Shown: positions 3,830-5,414 of the stretch, in pieces
Layout: every line of letters begins with the position of its first letter
How positions within the stretch are numbered: the first letter of the stretch is position 1
DNA from: Cenarchaeum sp.
GTDB lineage: Archaea; Thermoproteota; Nitrososphaeria; Nitrososphaerales; Nitrosopumilaceae
Reading direction: 5' to 3'
Assembly: GCA_007570915.1 (NCBI GenBank)
Contig: RKSK01000142.1
Location: forward strand, 1 to 5,414
DNA: 5,414 bases
The notes under the pieces: model-generated
What the model was told of the DNA's origin: nothing
Databases searched by the model: none
What the model saw: only the letters and a program-made list of their open reading frames with translations
Made by a program: the position numbers and the translations under genes

Positions 3830-5414
3830 TTGAGGACGCCCTCGATCTGGTGCGACATTCTCGCTATCGCGCGGTTTATGCGGTCGAGCTCGCCGTCGAC
3901 CTGCGTGCCGCCCCCGCCGGCCTGCCGCCTGATGCGCTCGGCGGAGTTGCGTATTATGCCCAGCGGGTTGCGCAGGTCGTGCGCAATGTTGGAGGCGAGC
4001 TGCCCTATCGCGGCTATCTTCTCTGACCGGCGCAGCCTCCTTGACTGCGCGTACATTGCCCTGGCGAGGTACGCGCTGAGGGCCGCGGCGGCCACGCCGA
4101 CGACCGCGGCGAGCGCTAGCAAAAAGTTGCGCTGCGCGTTGGCCTCGGCGAGGGCCTCGGCGAGGTTTGTGTGGACGACAAATGTCCACCCGAGGCCGGC
4201 AAAGTCGCCGTACCCCGACTGCCTCGAGAACGAGTGGAGCGTCTCCTCGGAGCCCTCCCCTACTATGACAAAGCCGCGCCCGCCGAACGTATAGTCCACG
4301 TCGAGGCCCTCGTACACGGTCGCGTACCTCGCCTCTATCGCGGCGAGCTCGCGGGCGAGGGCCTCCTCCTGGGAGTGCGTGAGGGCCGGCCCGCGTATGC
4401 CATAGTCGGCGGCGATCTCGCGGTACTCGGCGTCGTACGCCTCGAATATCTCCTCGACCCCGCCGGCCTCGAGGTCCGCCGCGGGCCACGAGGGGTCCGG
4501 GCCCTCCACGGTCCAGCCCATCTCGCCCAGCTCCACGCCGTACCGCGCGTCGAGCTCCGTGATGCGCGCGGCGTACTCGGCGGCCTCGGTCTCGTTGAGC
4601 ACGGGCTCCGCAAAGCCGTACTCGCCGAGCACGCGGTCGTACTCGTCGTCAATCTCGGCGAAGCGGCGCGCGAGCTCGTCCTGCACGCCCTCGGGCACGC
4701 CCGACAGGTCCGGCGCGACGATCTCAAAGGACTCCACGTGCGCGTCCGGCGTCGACGAGTATATGGGCCGCCCGTCGACCCTGTAAATGTCCACGGTCGA
4801 CCTGCCCAGGCGCATCTCGTCCTGCGTCGAGGCCGCTATGCGGTAGACCTCCCCGAGGCCCATCGCGGCCACGAGCGCGCCGGCCGGCGCGCCGGCGGCG
4901 TCGCGGACGGTGACGCCGATGTCGATCACGTCCATCTCGGCTATGGGGTCGTGGCGCACGTCCGAGACGATCACGCCGGCCCCGTGCGCCAGCGCGCCCC
5001 TGTCGACCACAGAGTCCACGACGCCGCGCCCCGCCGAGGCCACCGTAGAGCCGTCGGCGCCGACTAGGGCGATGCCCGCGATCGACGCGCCCTGCGCCGA
5101 GGTCCTCCCGGCGAGGGCCTCGCCGGCCCGCTCGGCGAGGGGCCCGGCCCCGCCGCCGGCGTTGTGGCTAGCGAGCGCGGCGCGGACCCCGGCCTCGGAG
5201 CCCAGCGCGCGCAGGTCGCCTATGCGGTCGTCGACCTCCTCGTCTATCCTCGAGATCGCCGCGTGCGAGGCGAACGTGGACTGCTCGCCGACGAGCGTGT
5301 TTATCGTCTCCCTCGTCACGCTGTCCGAGATCAGGGCCATCGCCGTGATCGAGGCGGCGATGAGCGCAAACGAGACGGCCAGCGCGGGCAGCATGGCCAC
5401 CCTCCACTCCGGCG
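3457..5414 (-). CDS. Sensor histidine kinase, C-terminally truncated at a junction, 5' end open
   Basis: Membrane two-component sensor kinase. Residues are numbered from the first visible start, GTG at 5400; ATG at 5394 is another, but the frame is open to the edge (codons P-E-W-R precede GTG), so the true start may be outside. Order: membrane segment 4-24; external sensor about 25-424, probably dCache-like, with the stretch 201-230 resembling a Cache strand pair and a tandem duplication at 246-368; membrane segment 425-446; HisKA dimerisation helix with H-box NIAHDLRNPLGIIRNS, His474 the expected phosphorylation site; and part of the HATPase_c domain with N-box FANLLLNAVQAI (Asn579, Asn583), G1-like ENSGPPIP (612-618) and F-box RIFEP (624-628). 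The next expected elements, the FFTTK-like stretch and G-T-G-L-G-L, are absent; residues 629-647 are antisense to the parvulin and end at a stop at 3457-3459. Without the G2 glycines ATP binding should fail, so this copy should be inactive as read. No response regulator is visible. Confidence 0.85.
   Translation of the reverse strand, partial: PEWRVAMLPALAVSFALIAASITAMALISDSVTRETINTLVGEQSTFASHAAISRIDEEVDDRIGDLRALGSEAGVRAALASHNAGGGAGPLAERAGEALAGRTSAQGASIAGIALVGADGSTVASAGRGVVDSVVDRGALAHGAGVIVSDVRHDPIAEMDVIDIGVTVRDAAGAPAGALVAAMGLGEVYRIAASTQDEMRLGRSTVDIYRVDGRPIYSSTPDAHVESFEIVAPDLSGVPEGVQDELARRFAEIDDEYDRVLGEYGFAEPVLNETEAAEYAARITELDARYGVELGEMGWTVEGPDPSWPAADLEAGGVEEIFEAYDAEYREIAADYGIRGPALTHSQEEALARELAAIEARYATVYEGLDVDYTFGGRGFVIVGEGSEETLHSFSRQSGYGDFAGLGWTFVVHTNLAEALAEANAQRNFLLALAAVVGVAAAALSAYLARAMYAQSRRLRRSEKIAAIGQLASNIAHDLRNPLGIIRNSAERIRRQAGGGGTQVDGELDRINRAIARMSHQIEGVLNYVRTTPVIAEECGVGSMLRYALDSVDVPRGIEVSLPAGEAVIECDREKIEITFANLLLNAVQAIGEGGGAIGVRMEAGDETVTIEFENSGPPIPEGSLERIFEPTASENAASSKGFTILPREK
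3517..3521. other. Tail-to-tail breakpoint between parvulin and histidine kinase
   Basis: To the left, parvulin sequence is intact through Gly74 (GGC at 3518-3520). To the right, kinase sequence on the other strand is intact through Pro628 of the F-box (GGG at 3518-3520 or adjacent). GGGC at 3517-3520 fits the end of both genes, which suggests a few bases of microhomology. Both protein families normally continue past this point. The cause is either a deletion or an assembly/cloning chimera. Confidence 0.75.
4297..4449 (-). repeat. Kinase sensor duplication, copy 2
   Basis: This codes for residues 318-368 of the kinase, starting IFEAYDAEYREIAADYGIRG. It aligns without gaps to residues 246-296 at an offset of 72 residues (216 bp). 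By hand, 12 of the first 42 positions are identical, including F, D, E-Y, Y-G, P-x-L and A-R-Y. Protein similarity clearly exceeds DNA similarity, so the duplication looks old. Confidence 0.6.
4513..4665 (-). repeat. Kinase sensor duplication, copy 1
   Basis: This codes for residues 246-296, starting RFAEIDDEYDRVLGEYGFAE and running through ITELDARYG. It is acidic, Tyr-rich and probably helical. It lies outside the membrane between a Cache-like strand pair (201-230) and the strands at 371-411, so it looks like an insertion in the distal part of the sensor. Confidence 0.6.

Noticed and set aside
4171..5067. Plus-strand 298-residue ORF opposite the kinase
   Set aside because: Its sequence is Arg/Val/His/Leu-rich with no recognisable motif and is the shadow of the sensor-domain codons; the kinase frame has clear domain motifs.

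Overview
The window looks archaeal, most likely from an ammonia-oxidising thaumarchaeon (Nitrososphaerota) close to the sponge symbiont Cenarchaeum symbiosum. The main clue is a small single-domain parvulin whose first 74 residues closely resemble, from memory, the Cenarchaeum PinA-type enzyme (start ..KIKCSHILVKK.., then ..RDGSLGYFSRGKMVKPFE..). Supporting clues are TATA-like boxes about 25-29 bp upstream of three start codons, frequent AGG (Arg) and ATA (Ile) codons, and a high-GC genome. No search was run, so the lineage is an inference.

Layout from left to right. An unrecognised plus-strand ORF (9-512) is open to the left edge. A convergent minus-strand gene (582-1235) encodes a small secreted or anchored protein with a signal peptide or first membrane segment, a short coiled coil, a second membrane segment and a C-terminal beta-rich domain. 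A 235-bp divergent promoter region (1236-1470) carries two outward-facing TATA boxes, each with a GC-only inverted repeat just upstream. A plus-strand gene (1471-3276) encodes a protein made almost entirely of about 16.5 TPR repeats. A parvulin gene starts at 3299, and its TATA box overlaps the TPR stop codon. A minus-strand sensor histidine kinase fills the rest and runs off the right edge.

The most striking feature is at about 3517-3521. The parvulin and the convergent histidine kinase are both cut in mid-domain and joined tail to tail. The parvulin loses its last strand with the second active-site histidine. The kinase loses everything after its F-box, including the GxGxG (G2) ATP-lid glycines. 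Each reading frame then continues into the antisense of the other gene. This is either a real deletion that removed both 3' ends or an assembly or cloning chimera; the sequence alone cannot decide.

Other notable points: the TPR and parvulin genes share a 7-mer TATA element and an identical 16-mer across their start codons; the kinase sensor region holds a gap-free internal duplication; most TPR units have His at the usual aromatic position 11; and A/T-ending codons fall from about 30-38% in the left genes to about 4% at the start of the kinase. No tRNA, rRNA, CRISPR array, insertion sequence or integrase was seen. No new defence or metabolic system can be supported.
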